64,000 bases of DNA from NCBI RefSeq assembly GCF_963678975.1, contig NC_089276.1, forward strand, positions 31,760,368 through 31,824,367. Reading direction: 5' to 3'. This document shows positions 1 through 11,559 of this stretch, in pieces. The notes beneath the pieces were generated by a model. The model saw only the letters and a list, made by a program, of their open reading frames with translations, ran no database searches and was not told where the DNA came from. Source of the DNA: Dysidea avara. Its lineage: Eukaryota > Porifera > Demospongiae > Dictyoceratida > Dysideidae. The translations under genes were made by a program, and so were the position numbers. Numbering within the stretch: position 1 is the first letter of the stretch; each line of letters starts with the position of its first letter.

Positions 1-600
1 CAGACAAAGTATACCTGTAGAGAGATCAGCTAGAAACAAGTCATCCTGTAGAGAGCTCAGTTAGCACAAGTTTTCGCACATTTCTAACTTTTTTCACTCC
101 ACTCCTTCCAAATTTATCGAATCTTCGGGCTTTCAATTTGTATGATGTCATTCAACATTGCTTTCATTGGGTGTTAATGAACATGAGGCAATGTAAGTAT
201 TCGTTTATCATCACCGCGCATGTATTATCAGTTCCTGTACATTTCTCAGCATCAATTATCAGTGCTTCAGCTACATTTGAGCTTGCTGATCCTACCAAGC
301 ATGGATGGTCACTTTGGTATCCATATAGGATCTTAGCCATGGCACCAAGGAATCTAAAAATCCATGCACAATTTCCATATATGGGTATAATTACAGTATA
401 CTTGCATTTAAAAAACCTTATTAACAAAATGTAATTCATGATACAGTGAGAAAAGTAGTTTCAAGCTATCATACATGTTTTGGTAAATAAAAGTAGAGTA
501 AAACACACATGTTTTGGTAAACACAGTCGCTGCAAGTGGGGTAGAATACAGTAAGTACAAAACTACACTGGTATATACTTATATATAACACAAAATGAGC
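1..600. other. No supportable gene
   Basis: AT-rich sequence. The short open frames on both strands have no recognisable domain, no splice context and no start context. A phrase containing 'catgttttggtaaa' occurs twice, near 473 and 509. I see nothing else. Confidence 0.5.
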
Positions 601-619
601 AAAAGCATTCTTTACCACT

Positions 620-1365
620 ATCATCAATAGTCACTTTGTCAATACAATTCTTGTGTATCCACCCCTTACAAGCACAACAGGCCTATTCTTTTCTGAAGCC
701 ATTTCAAGCATCATCTTCATAGGATACATTACACTTGTAACAAACTGCATCTTCATCTCTCACAATTCCAGTTGAAGGTTCCATAAATACATCAGACTCT
801 GACATGTCTTCCATTTCTGTATGATCAACATCCTGAAATTTTTGCGTGTTGCTACTCTTCTTCTTTCAGCAGCAGTAGCAGCCTTCTTTTTCTGCTTTTC
901 GTCAGCCTTTTGTCTTGCTTGCCTTTCTTTTTTCATTATTCTTGTTGTCTCTGTCCTTTTTTCTCTGTTCTATTTCTTGAGATATCTTCATCTTCTTCTC
1001 TTCATTTTTTTCTTTTAGTAAAACCAAGCCTTCTGCACTTGTTAGCACTCTTTATCCTGTCACTCTTTTCAAACTGCTCATCTTCCTGACTGGAGTTTCA
1101 GGAACATATTGTATCAAATACTTTGAAATTCTTTCTGTTGTGCTCCGTGTTGAATTACTACTGCTACCAGACTGAGTAGTAGCAGCAGAATTTCTACTGC
1201 CACTAGCTATAGATGCTGCTGTGGTCCTTCCATTTGAGGTAGGAGTTCCTCCAGTGGCATTAGTCTCACTACTATTATGAGTAGTTGTATTATGACTCTC
1301 ACATGATGAGTGCCCATCAATAGGTATGGGAGACCTGGAGAACCTATTATAGGATAACATAGCCT
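620..1365 (-). pseudogene. pogo/jerky-like transposase, C-terminal relic
   Basis: Read on the minus strand from about 1360, a Ser/Thr-rich stretch leads to ISKYLIQYVPETPVRK and SLKRVTG. After a TAA the same frame continues with RVLTSAEGLVLLKEK and a long Lys/Glu/Arg helix (1018-820). It ends with a Cys-pair remnant (CYKCNVSYEDD). This order of Ser/Thr linker, charged helix and C-terminal Cys cluster is what I recall from pogo/jerky-type DDE transposases of marine invertebrates. The stop codon, a second stop in the Cys region and the absence of a DDE core make it a pseudogene. The matching N-terminal half lies at 2740-3060, beyond an inserted repeat. Confidence 0.55.
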
Positions 1366-1427
1366 GTTGTCACTTACTAATTGTGATTACTCACTTGCAT
1401 CTGGTGTACTATTACAAGCACACAGAG

Positions 1428-2738
1428 TAGGGGACTAGGGGTATAACACTTCTTATTGTTTTACTGTGAATTAATATTGTGTACTACTCCAGCTTGTTTC
1501 AGTACTTTTTATCGATGTGCTATAGTCCCTACTCTAGTTGAAAATTCCAAATTTTTCTGTGTACTGTAGAAATAATTACTACAATTGGTGAACTCATGCA
1601 TACCACATATGAAATGGCACCGTGCAACCTAATTATTGTCTGAAAAGTGAAGTATCCATTACGCTTCGTTGTAAGCTATGTTCAACTTGTTACACAGCAT
1701 TTTGATTCAAGAAATGTTCGAAAAGCACCTCTGCAATCCATGCATACTGAATGAAATAGTGCCACGTGCCCCAGTTATATCAATTATCATCTGAAAAGTG
1801 AAGTGTCCATTATGCTTTGTTGTCGGCTATGTTCAACCCATTACACAGCAGTATGAATCAAGAACTGTCTGAAAAGCACCTCTGCTATCAAAATGCCCAC
1901 TATGACAAATACGGACGATTTCTGTAACAAAGGGAAGCCATCATGTGCTATCGCCAAATTGACACTTTTTGCTGTCAGCAAAGATGAATGGGACACAAAG
2001 GAGGCAGTGGCGTAGCTAGCCCTGACGGATTGGTTGGGCACCTACAGCGATCATGATGTGCAAAACTATACAGCATGCTTTGCATGCTAATGCTAGGGGG
2101 ATCTGGGGGCATTCCCCCAGGAAAATGTTGAACTTAGACCCTCTAAAGGTGAATTTTAGAGCAATTTAAGCAGTTAATCATTTACTATCACATTATTATA
2201 TATATGCTTGACTATTTTAGGTGACTGCTCTATTAGGGTGACTACTCTATTAGGGTATTTCGATCTTGCTTGACTAGTTTTTGCAAACTGAGTTGGTAGG
2301 GAACTGAAACTGATTGGTTGGGCCTGTGCCCTACCAGTCTCCACTTTGGCTATGCCTCTGAAAGGAGGACACTGGTAAGTCCATGACGAATGCATTGTAC
2401 ATACTGCAGTATGCCAAAAGGCACCTGTTGGGCTGAAGCAACGTTGAACAGTGAAAAGATCAAGCCCGTAGTCTTAGCCATTAACGAGTTATGCTTGTCT
2501 GAAGGCATCAGGCAGGCAGTCAGTCAGTCACTAGAAAATTCTGTTAAATAAATAATTTTTAATATTCCATAGCAACTTGATGAAAGCATTTCGGGTTGAT
2601 CTGCAAGCTTGTTTGGGCTCAGTTTTACCGAACCAATACTGCCTCATCATCGTCAGGGGAAATTGAAATTATTTTTTGGTGATATTGTTTTGTGGGCCAT
2701 GCCTACTCCTTTGTGGTCCCTACTATACATTAACTATT
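1428..2738 (+). mobile_element. R1 repeat copy, about 1.3 kb, TIR-like ends
   Basis: It begins near a 'gtataacacttcttatt' motif and ends with 'tttgtggtccctactata'. The same two ends bound the copy at 26303-27530, and other copies lie at 12255, 14637 and 19125. Inside are two tandem units of about 120 bp (near 1620-1740 and 1760-1880), then a segment that can be read as a short peptide shared between copies. A hAT-type MITE (2005-2360) is inserted in this copy. The element separates the two halves of the pogo-like transposase. Its superfamily is not known to me. Confidence 0.6.
2005..2360. mobile_element. Non-autonomous hAT-type MITE (356 bp)
   Basis: The ends are inverted: CAGTGGCGTAGC on the left, and the right end reads CAGAGGCATAGCC on the opposite strand. 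It is flanked by an exact 8-bp direct repeat AAAGGAGG (1997-2004 and 2361-2368). The uninterrupted target can be seen in the related R1 copy at 27130. CA(G)-type ends with an 8-bp target duplication are typical of hAT elements. It holds the recurring 'ctctaatagagcagtca' module on the minus strand at about 2219-2267. Confidence 0.85.
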
Positions 2739-2739
2739 G

Positions 2740-3060
2740 TACTGTATGATATCTGTTGTCCATGGCATCCATATGTGACTGAGAAGCACAATTCTCTTTC
2801 TGCGATGACAATTCTGGATGTCTCTTCATGAAGCTAGCAAGCCAGCCATTGATTATCTTGTCTTTTGTTAGCACTTCTTCCTCTACTGCAACTTTTTCTG
2901 CAATTTTTTGATGTTTACGTAGTGTGCCAAAACCTATCTTTCCCACAGTAACCATATACTCACTAAGTTCCTCCAATTCAGCTTGATTTAAGTGTTGCTT
3001 AGCACCAAACTTACTTCTATAGACTACAATTTCTAGTATTCTGTCTTGCTTTTTTTTCAA
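2740..3060 (-). pseudogene. pogo/CENP-B-type transposase, N-terminal HTH relic
   Basis: About 107 codons on the minus strand: a basic start, then 'LNQAELEELSEYMVTVGKIG' (residues about 23-42), then 'IINGWLASFMKRHPELS'. Acidic helix, conserved GFG and GW..F..RHPELS is the CENP-B/pogo-type DNA-binding helix-turn-helix pattern. The frame stops before any DDE catalytic domain because an R1 repeat abuts its 3' side. It is probably the N-terminal part of the same dead transposase as 620-1365. Confidence 0.6.
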
Positions 3061-3204
3061 TTGTTATTTAAACAGGGAGGAAGCATCAGCTGAAGCTGTT
3101 TTTCAGCTACATCCTGCACAGATATGTACATCATAAACACACACATATACAGTAATTGCTTACGTACAAATTAACATCACTAAAATTTTCTTAAAATAAC
3201 TATT

Positions 3205-3540
3205 TCAAAATTGAGTAAATGTTGTTGGGTCATATGTTGTTGGCAGAGCATTCCACAAGGTAGTTGCACGATAGTAGAAACTGTGTTTCCTATAATTAGT
3301 GTTTATTTGTGCAACAAACAAACAATTTACATTTCTGCTTGCATGTCTTGTGACACTGATAGAATACTCAAACATATTATGGAGATACACTGGAGCTAAT
3401 TTATGCAGTATTTTACAAATTTGCATAGTAGCATGAAACTTTTGTTGTTTGGTTAGAGAATACCTTAAGATAAATGAATAAGTACATGAAGAAATATACT
3501 TGAAATGAAATCTTTCAAGACGTTCAGTCTGGTTAGCATT
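3205..3540 (-). pseudogene. LINE reverse-transcriptase C-terminal fragment
   Basis: The minus-strand reading carries 'TERLERFHFKYISS', 'ILHKLAPVYL' and 'HSFYYRATTLWNALP'. The final motif (YRATTLWNALP) is the usual C-terminal tail of animal non-LTR retrotransposon polyproteins. The 5' part is cut off by the hAT5-like MITE at 3545. No polymerase core remains. Confidence 0.6.
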
Positions 3541-3544
3541 AGTG

Positions 3545-4782
3545 CAGGGGCGGATCCAGGATTTCTAAAAGGGGGGGGCTAACTTGAAGTATATGTATAT
3601 GTGGTGTGGTGTGCAAAGCACACCGGCCAGCATGCATGCAAAACATGCTGAAGCTAGGGAGGTCTGGGGGCATGCCCTCCCAGGAAAAATTTGAACAATA
3701 TCATGCCAAAATACTGCTATTTGGTAACATTTCAACATAAAATCCTTACTGTTTGTAAGCATTTCAGTGTCCTTTTGATTATATCATTGTCCTACCTATA
3801 TGTATAGTTGGAAATTGTAAGAGGGTAGATTTTCTGGGGACATTCCGTGCAGAAAAAGTTTGAAAATTGATGCCAAAATACTGCAATTTGGTAGCGTTTC
3901 AGCATGAAATCCTTAATATTTCAGTGTCCTTTGTTACCTTTTAACTATATATACCTGCAGTTGTTGAAATTTTGGACAATGTAAGAGGGTGCATCAGTTT
4001 AAACAAATGCCACAGGATAATAGATTTCCCTTTATCTGTCTTAGCTTCGTAGAACTGAAATAGACTTGGCTGCTACTCCAAAGGTATAGGGGAAGCAAAG
4101 TTATCTAGAAATTAATGTTATTGTAGCCAATTAGGTGAAAGTAATTTAGAAGTATTTATAGTCATTAACTGCACCTTAGATAGCACAAAGACTATCATAA
4201 GGGTCTACAGTAGCATGAACAGTCCTACTGGAAAATTTTGAGATTTGAATGATTTGAGATTGAATCTGAGAGCACTTTCAGTGGTGCATATGTACTTGAA
4301 GTAATTCTATTCATACAGCAAGTACGACTATCACTTATAAGATACTATACAAGTATATAGAGGTATCAGCTAATGAAGGCTTTTGAACTAGACTATTGCA
4401 CTTCACAATGTGTAGATACATCTTTCAATGCAGACAGATTTGGATAATTTTCATCAGTAGCAAAGCCAACTTAATGTGTCTTCTGAATGTTCTATTAGAG
4501 TAGTTAGGTGACTGCTCTATTAGAGTATCTCGATCTCATGCTCTGCTAGTGCTGATTCAGGCCCATTGTTGTATAATCTTTAACACAAATCCAGTGATAA
4601 TGCTTTGGAAAGATAGTTCTAAGGTGGGTTTATGTGTTTTTGTGTTATTAATGACACTATTATATGCTAAGACAGAAAAAGTTCATTGTGATCCTATCCT
4701 TTCATATTGAGTTGAAAAATGAAGGGGGGGGGGGGCTTCAGCCCCCAAAGCCCCCCCCCCCCCCCCCCCCGATCCGCCCCTG
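3545..4782 (+). mobile_element. hAT5-like MITE, copy 1 (1238 bp)
   Basis: Starts CAGGGGCGGATCCAGG and ends CGATCCGCCCCTG, an inverted pair, between 5-bp direct repeats TAGTG (3540-3544 and 4783-4787). Copies at 56111 and 57128 also have 5-bp duplications (CCAAG, ATCCC), so the length is consistent. It contains a long G-run/C-run pair close to the right end (4725-4770) and the 'ctctaatagagcagtca' module on the minus strand (4490-4536). No coding sequence is seen. Confidence 0.85.
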
Positions 4783-4796
4783 TAGTGGGTGCCCAC

Positions 4797-4925
4797 ACAA
4801 CATATAGAGAGGTTATTTATAGTCAGAGAAATTTGGTGTTGACACCGAAACATAACAGGCTTACAGATACCAAGTTTGAGAAACTTTTGCTGATGCGATA
4901 CAACCAGCACTTTATAAAGCTCTAA
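4797..4925 (+). pseudogene. hAT transposase dimerisation-domain remnant
   Basis: The plus strand reads 'SQRNLVLTPKHNRLTDTKFE' followed by KLLLMRYNQHFIKL and a stop. This matches the C-terminal hAT dimerisation pattern (S.R..V.TP.RNRL.D..FE.LL.L..N). Only about 40 codons remain, with nothing upstream. It directly follows the hAT5-like MITE, but nothing shows that they were one element. Confidence 0.65.
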
Positions 4926-5216
4926 CAGTGTTGACTTAAGTTATTTGCTTCTGTATATATCTTAGTTCATACTATATACATTATAGTTATATTTAATATG
5001 AAAATATGTAAAGCAATATGTGATATGATATAATATATTACTAGTTACATCTAAATTAATGAAGTTACATGCAAGTTTTTTAAAAAGTAATATGTAATAT
5101 AATATATTACTAGTTACAATTAAAATAAAGTAATATGTAACTGTAACCCGCTATATCATGATGTAAGTAACTAGTAATAAATATTATATTACTTTTGAAA
5201 AGTATCTGCCCAACTC
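4926..5216. repeat. AT-rich repeat with repeated 'taatatattactagttac' phrases
   Basis: Several direct and inverted copies of 'gtaatatgtaatataatat' and 'ttactagtta' occur. The end reads '...ttactttt gaaaagtatctgcccaactctg'. It looks like a small degenerate MITE terminus rather than a gene. Confidence 0.5.
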
Positions 5217-5372
5217 TGTAAACACACAGAGATCTCTATTTGGACTCAATGGATATGGTAGAAACTAAGTAGTTTCTCCATAAGTTAAGGGCAGATAAGT
5301 ACTGAGAATACTTCTGTATAAATGTTTATTTGAGTCCAAATAGAGATATTAATCTCTCTGTGTGTGTTAACA
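5217..5372. repeat. Foldback MITE, about 155 bp
   Basis: The left arm 'acacacagagatctctattt' plus 'ggactcaa' is mirrored on the right as 'ttgagtccaaatagagat' and 'ctctctgtgtgtgt'. The arms are about 30-35 bp with a loop of about 85 bp. Confidence 0.7.
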
Positions 5373-5694
5373 TGCTGGCTTGTTTGACTCTTGTTTCTTT
5401 ACTTTTTTCAGTGATCTCAATTCCCATGTTTTAATTTTTAAAATTATTATTACACTAGTTTGATTACTTTTTATAAACATGGATACCTGACATGATAATT
5501 AGAGGTGCTGGGGGCGCTTGATATTACTCAGTATCAAGTCAGTCATCATGTACATTATTAGTTAGCTAATACTATTAGTGTTATCAAACACCAATTTATT
5601 TTTTCCTTACTACTGAATTTATATTTTGTACTACACAGCTTACATATATCTAACTACAGATAGCAACATATAGGATGCTGTAGGTAGCAGTAGT
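5373..5694. other. Upstream region of the death-domain gene, nothing definite
   Basis: AT-rich sequence without a recognisable gene or repeat. If the ATG at 5695 is used, the promoter and 5' UTR would lie here, but no clear TATA box or initiator can be argued. Confidence 0.3.
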
Positions 5695-5782
5695 ATGGCT
5701 TCAGTTAAGCGATCACAAGAAGTTAAATACCCAGTGGTACGCAACAACATTGCTGCTCATAACATACTGTGGTTAATAAAAT
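5695..5782 (+). CDS. Candidate first exon of the death-domain/pseudokinase gene
   Basis: The ATG opens MASVKRSQEVKYPV and stays open to a GTAGGT donor at 5783. That leaves one coding base, which matches the phase needed by the exon at 7143 (a Cys codon would be formed). A second MASVKR start occurs at 10935, which argues that this N-terminus is real. A GTAATG donor four bases further on gives the wrong phase. There is no protein match I can name, so this assignment is tentative. Confidence 0.35.
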
Positions 5783-6284
5783 GTAGGTAATGATTAGGTT
5801 TCCAAAGGAACAGGTTAATGTGAATACATTGGAAACTTATCAACACATATTAACATGTTAGTTTTCCATGCAGAGACTAAATCAGAAGATCAATGACAAA
5901 GTGAACCTAAAAGAAGCAAATTTACTTGAAAGTGGATGCTAATATTGCAAAATACATTTAAAAATAGGTCATGGACATGAAGAAAGACATAGGAAGGAAA
6001 GTTATGTAGATTTTATCCCCAAAAAGCCTGACATTTTGCTCTAGCCCAGTGAGAAAAAAGTAAGAATAGTAGCAATAAGAAAATGAACAAAATGGCTCAA
6101 AATGGCAAATTTCAATTTTTAAAAAAGTGCTTTTATCAAGTCCTCTTGACTTCATCTTTGCTAGTGGACCTAAACTCCTTCCAAATTAACTTATAAGGCT
6201 TCTTTTGAGGTTGGAAAAGGTTTCTAAGGTGGTGTTTAGTTGAGTGTTCTATTAGGATTTTGGAAAAAATAGGCAATCTCTATC

Positions 6285-6597
6285 TATATTGTTATAACAA
6301 GAGTTAATAATAGTGGAGAGTGTCTAACACAATACAGAGCCTCTACAAATGATTCAGCGTGATTCAAAGGGATTCTCTCAGACGTGTTAACAAGTACACA
6401 CTGCCAGAAAAAGGAAATGTGATGATTGCACATGGGAAGAACAAAGAAATGTGATGATTAAAGCAATCTTCACATATAGAATATACTAAAAATCACAGAA
6501 GTTTACCAAGGTATCCCTTTGAATCATGCTGAATCATTTGTAGAGGCTCTGTATTGTGTTGGACACTCTCCTCTCAATTATTAACTCTTGGTTATAA
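6285..6597. repeat. Foldback element with arms of about 95 bp
   Basis: The left arm (6285-6383, including 'acacaatacagagcctctac' and 'aaatgattcagc') is repeated inverted at 6500-6597 ('gctgaatcatttgtagaggc'). It lies in the intron before the death-domain exon. There is no coding content. The rest of the intron (5783-7142) shows nothing else definite. Confidence 0.75.
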
Positions 6598-7142
6598 GTT
6601 ATATCTAATCCACAACAGTCCAGCTGTAAAAAAAAAGAGTATGGCTCCCAAAAATCCTGGGTGAAAAAAATGTGAAATTCAAGGTGGCAGCCAAGAAATG
6701 GTTGTGATGATAGGTTAATGGTAAAAATTTAAATAATGACAATTCAGGTGAAACTGGTGCTAATTAATATGCACTCTTTTTTTACAGTTTGGCTGTTTTG
6801 GATTAGTTTATTAGACATCAATTGTAAAGTACCTATATCAAACCAGTCATAGAATATCTTAGCTATCAACATTTGTCATCAGCTTTGCCGTGATTCATTC
6901 ATTCAGTTCATTAACTTTCATACCAGGGTCTCTATATGCATTCCTGTAACCACATCAAAGAAGTTTTAAGAAAGTTGAGTAACATGCCATTGTATCACTT
7001 ATTAGGGAAGACTGTGCATATAAATAACTGACTGTGTCCTCAATGAGGAATTAAAAATTAATCCCACATGTACATATTTGTATGTGCAACTATAAAATGC
7101 TTGAATTTGAACACCCCTTGTGACAAAATTAATGCATTACAG

Positions 7143-7427
7143 GTGGTGCAAAACTAACTCTTAAGAAGTTGCAAAAGGCTAGAGTGATTGCTGCTGCTTG
7201 TTACAGATGGTATCAATTAGGAATAGAGCTACTAGATGATGATCAGGTGACACAACTTGACATCATCAAGAAAAACAATGATGATGTCACAGAACGGTGC
7301 ACTGCAATGTTCAGCTACTGGCTACAGACTCATCCTAATTCCACTTGGTATCAGTTAATGGCAGCATTGAGGGAACCAGGTGTGGAACTGAATGAATTGG
7401 CTGCTTCTGTGGAGGAAAAATATGCTG
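7143..7427 (+). CDS. Death-domain exon of the DD/CARD/pseudokinase gene
   Basis: The acceptor is 'attacag' and the donor 'gttagt'; both ends are phase 1. The 95 residues start GAKLTLKKLQK. They carry CYRWYQLGIELL (helix 1), then LDIIKKNNDD, then FSYWLQTHPNSTWYQLMAAL, then LNELAASVEEKY. The spacing of W..LG..L, L..I, ...WL......W..L..AL and L...V is the death-domain pattern used in apoptotic and innate-immune adaptors. Its last base (G) joins the exon at 16413 to make a Gly codon without breaking the frame. It should mediate homotypic protein-protein contacts in the cytoplasm. The partner is unknown. Confidence 0.8.
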
Positions 7428-8874
7428 GTTAGTGGTACCTTAGTATGTAAAGAACGTCTTGACGCTTTCGATTGGTCTCAAAGTGTCCATATGCACCACT
7501 GTAAACAAAACATACATTCCGCATGAAAAATGAAATATGGATGTGTCTAATGATTAACATGTTCTGCCATATACTTTTATATATATACATGTATCACTTT
7601 CACACCTCAGATCAAAGGAGCTAGATGTCCAGGCTACGTTTGTAATGTAGCCCAGTTGGCAGCTTTGCCCAGGCTGCATCTGAATGTCTTGATTTGGCCA
7701 TTCAGATGGAAAGCATTTTGTTATCTTCACTACCTATGAGTTGAAAATGTAGGGATAAGGTGGAAACTTGTGCTATAGCTTATTCACCATGAGTTTCTGT
7801 ACTTTTTTTGAATACGGACCATACCCCATTACTGATAACGCAAAGTTAGAATTTGTCCTTTTATCACAACCAAACTATGGTACTAGAGTGGAACAATATT
7901 ATGAGCAATATTGTGGAGAATTCTTCATTAAATAATTTTTAAATCAGCTATATAATAATAGATAACCACTTTTATGACTGAGTAATTCATATGTAGAGAT
8001 GGTTTTGCAATTTTAGCCATGATTTACTCAACCATTCCCATTAGAAATGACAATCATTCCCATTAGAAATGTATTGTTAAGTGCATGCCGTATGTAATTG
8101 AATAATTCGATCATTATCTTGTTTCAAGATCTCAAATAAGTGCAGGTTAACTTTTATTATGTTGATATCTCACCTTGTGCTAGTGCTATTATCATAATGT
8201 CATTGAATATAACTGCCTTTTGTAGTTTACTACTAGCACAGAAGTTTTCTAGCACTGGCTTGCCTGCATAGTGAGTTTCATCTTTACCAAGTGCCTTATC
8301 CAGACAATAAATTTTAAACACACAGCCTAGGCACAACCTCAGCATTCTTATAAAGAACTTGTGAAAGCATAAAGAACATAAGTTCTTTGAGGAGAGTGTT
8401 TTCTGAGTAACTCTATTTGGTGCCATCTATGTATAATCATGTGAGCTCTTTAAATTTGCTTTTGCACTACTACAGATCCATTGTACTTCACAGTCTGCAT
8501 TATAACATACATCACACAAGTAATGATACGTATATGAATACTAAATAAAGTGTAATTTTCACACACATTATTGTGGTTGGATGTGATGCCATAATTATCA
8601 TTGCCACAAATTTCAATGACTGATAAAGGCAGTTATCTCACCTGTAGGAAAATTAAAAGACAAGAGGTTGCTATAACCATGTATGTGGTGTACCGTGTTA
8701 CCTCAAATAGTGGTCAGTCTTGGATAAGCAACTGGTCTCATTTAGTGGCCTGGGTATCAAAGTAAAATTTATATTGGCCCAAACCACTATTCAAGGCAAT
8801 ATGGTTTGCACTTACAAGTGAAATTAAGTGTATTTTAAATATTTTTTGTACTTGTATGATGTACTGTGTCTATA
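7428..8874. other. Intron, first part, with T-family repeat
   Basis: At 7585-7835 is an inverted or partial copy of the T repeat: 'tcacacctcagatcaaagga' is shared with 12185 (inverted), 25330 and 27862, and the tail resembles the triplicated units at 28217-30035. I see no coding sequence in 7836-8874. Confidence 0.5.
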
Positions 8875-9103
8875 TGTGACCGAATTTGAAAAAACAAAGC
8901 TTCCACACACATCCAATTTTCTGACTGTAACTTGACTACTCAGTAAGCTATTGACCAAAGATTTTCACACAATTGTTCCATAGCATTGTACAATTCCAGA
9001 TCAAAATTTGAAACTAATGACATGCTCCTAAATTGAGTTATAGTAATTTGAAGTCATAAAGGTGGATGTGTGTGGAAGCCTTGTTTTGTCACATTCGGTC
9101 ACA
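8875..9103. repeat. Foldback MITE with TGTGACCGAATTT ends
   Basis: The ends are inverted (TGTGACCGAATTTG at the left; the right end reads TGTGACCGAATGTG on the opposite strand). An inner arm 'cttccacacacatcc' is also mirrored. The same terminus bounds the element at 32320-32571, so this is a family. Confidence 0.75.
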
Positions 9104-10928
9104 TATAGTGAAATGCAAACAGTATGTGCATACCGATAAACACTTGTTTACATTCATTTTCCACTTTCAGCCAAAGTTGCTGGGACTTTTTGATGATAGG
9201 GGTGGCAGGATCTTGATCTGCATAAGTGTAACATCAAATGTTGAACAATTAAAACACCAGTTGTGTTGGTATAATCAGTTGTGAACACCTATATAGCACA
9301 TTGCCATCTCAGCTGTAAGAAAGAGATGACATGAAGCTGCAATACAGTTAAACCTGTCTATTCCGGTCACCCTTGGATCAAAATTGTCCTTAACTTGTTA
9401 CACAGATGAATACAGCAGGCATGTCACTTTTAATACAAATGACACATTTGGAGGTTTCCACGATTTAAATTCAGTCATTTAGACCACTGCCAGTCAGTGT
9501 GCAGCCATGAATGAGTATGCAAACATTACATATTTACTTACCTAAAATGTTTCAATTTCCACCTGCAACAAAAGTTCCTGGGACTTCTGGTGATGGAGGT
9601 GGTAAAATGAGATGTTAATTAAGTCTGCACATCTTGTCAACAAAATCCTGCCATGAGATAAAACTTTCTCATTGTGTGGCAATTACTTGACTTGGTCACA
9701 CACCAAGTCTAGGCCACTTTCACACCAAACCAATTGTACATGGTCACTGCATATCTTACGCATAAACTATGTATCTTGTTTCTTTATACACACTTTTTGT
9801 GGTGTGAACATTCTGCTGAATACACTAACATTTAACAGCTGAGTTCCTTTCAGTTCTAAAGCAGCATTGAAGGATACCAGAGGCCCATCATTAAGTAGGT
9901 GGCTATTTACAGTATGATAACTTTTTACTCTTCAGTGGGGATTTGCAAGCTGACTGATTTAACAGGTGACCTCATTACACAGAGATCATTAGACAGGTTT
10001 CACTGTACATAAATCTAGACATTTTTACCAGTCACTATCCAGCGTGAAGGAGTACTTTTTCATACAAACATTACACATTTTGCTTACTTCTTCCACCTGC
10101 AGCCAAAGTTCCTGGCACTTTTGATGATACTGATGGCAACAAAGTTGTTTGTTCCATACACCTTGTTGACAATCCCACCATGAGATAATACTGGTATTTG
10201 ACTTGTATACAGTTGCTACAAAAACGTTTTCAGCTTAGTCCAAGACTTGGTCTCACATTTACACTAATCCGCCAATATAATAGCATGTGGTCTAAATGTG
10301 GTAAATTAGTATAGTGGATTGACACTTTACACTGATACTGACTCCATCTTTAACCTCCACACAGCATAAATAATCGAGTACACCCGGCAGTATCAGTGGT
10401 GCACAGGCAGTACGGCATTTCAGCTCCAAATTATCTTTGGAGGGCTTGGTTTCCATATCAACACACAATAGCTGATTTCCACAACTGACAGCAAGTTTGA
10501 GAATACATGCATGGATGCAGAAAACCACAGAAAACATGTGTACAAGTGCTATAAATATAGCTCTAAACTTCACACTTTGGCTTTTTAGGGTAGGTATAAT
10601 TAGTGGACCTGGGGATCGGGATCCAAGGACCCAGGAACCCTAAGACCAGTGGTGGAGACCCAACTTCTTTTCGTGAAATTTTACTTTCTTTGCAATATTT
10701 ATATACATTCTGTATTTTTACTAGACACCTCTGTTAGTCACAGTGGCAAATCTCACATGACCCATCCACCTTCTGTCCAATGCAATTGCTCACACTGTGT
10801 TTAATTCAATTAGAAATAACAAGTTCCTCTGAAAATCACTTGCAGTAACCTCTATAATCTATGGCAGTACTGCACAAAGAGCATGCTAGCCTATTATATC
10901 ACCAGTTAATAGCTAAAGTTCAGTGCAC
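9104..10928. repeat. Intronic array of diverged tandem units
   Basis: Three diverged units contain a 'ttccac.tgcagccaaagtt cctgg' phrase (near 9165, 9551 and 10088), each followed by 'gatgata.tggtggca'. 'acagttaaacctgtct' at 9346 and its inverse near 9995 match the array at 48905-50589. They look like diverged members of one family. No gene is supported; the minus frame at 10292-10573 has no domain. Confidence 0.45.
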
Positions 10929-10962
10929 ATGAAAATGGCTTCAGTGAAGCGATTACTCCCAG
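10929..10962 (+). CDS. Candidate alternative first exon (MKMASVKRLLP)
   Basis: Two in-frame ATGs (10929 and 10935) precede codons reading MASVKRLLP and a good donor CAG|GTACAC. The exon ends after one base of a codon, the phase that both 7143 and 16413 accept. Because it lies downstream of the death-domain exon, it could only splice to 16413, giving a product without the death domain. The shared MASVKR start with 5695 suggests duplicated promoters and first exons. This is inferred from sequence alone. Confidence 0.35.
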
Positions 10963-11411
10963 GTACACCAGCAGTTTGATAATGGCCATCTATGATCAAG
11001 TTATGGATAAACAGATTTTGTACCATGTAGCACATGAAGAAAATGGCCTGTTAAAAACAAGCCCTTGATTAATACTACACGTACTGAAGACGTGAAGAAT
11101 GAGTGGCCTACAAGGCACTTATAATATCTAGTCATTGTGCAAGGAAACAGGACAGAGAAAGTGTGATTGGCTATTTGAGACTGCTGCTCAGTATATTTCA
11201 TTCATATCGGGCCTGGGAAATGTGGGGAAAAGTTTATTGAATATATTAGTTAGAGCTAGTGCTGACTGCTCTATAAAGATTAAACTCTTGTTTTGTAATA
11301 CCTGGTTTCTTTGTTTACTTATCTGAATTGTGATGGCTTGTTGGTGTACTTCCATCTCCCATCAATACTTTTGTGTTAACCACTGCTGGTATAAGTATTA
11401 CATCATATCAT

Positions 11412-11520
11412 CATCCATTTCATAGTTGTAACATGGGCACGAGTGATTTGCCTGATACGTATTCCCAAAGCCTGAGGGCACAAAATCATGAGTGCCCATG
11501 TTACAGGTAATTATAACACT
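11412..11520. repeat. Palindromic 'gtaacatgggca' repeat
   Basis: 'gtaacatgggcacgagtgat' is mirrored by 'catgagtgcccatgttacag' about 70 bp further on. Related palindromes occur at 20543-20600 and 28805-28925, so this is a small dispersed foldback family. Confidence 0.65.
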
Positions 11521-11559
11521 TCCATTCAGGCCGATAGCCTTGATGGTAACCGCTGGATT

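Noticed and set aside
138..439. Overlapping open frames on both strands near the left edge
   Set aside because: No domain, no splice context and no codon pattern; two opposite frames of similar length in AT-rich DNA are expected by chance.
4683..4925. Gly- or Pro-run frames around 4700-4900
   Set aside because: Produced by the G/C homopolymers at a MITE end; only the downstream hAT fragment is meaningful.
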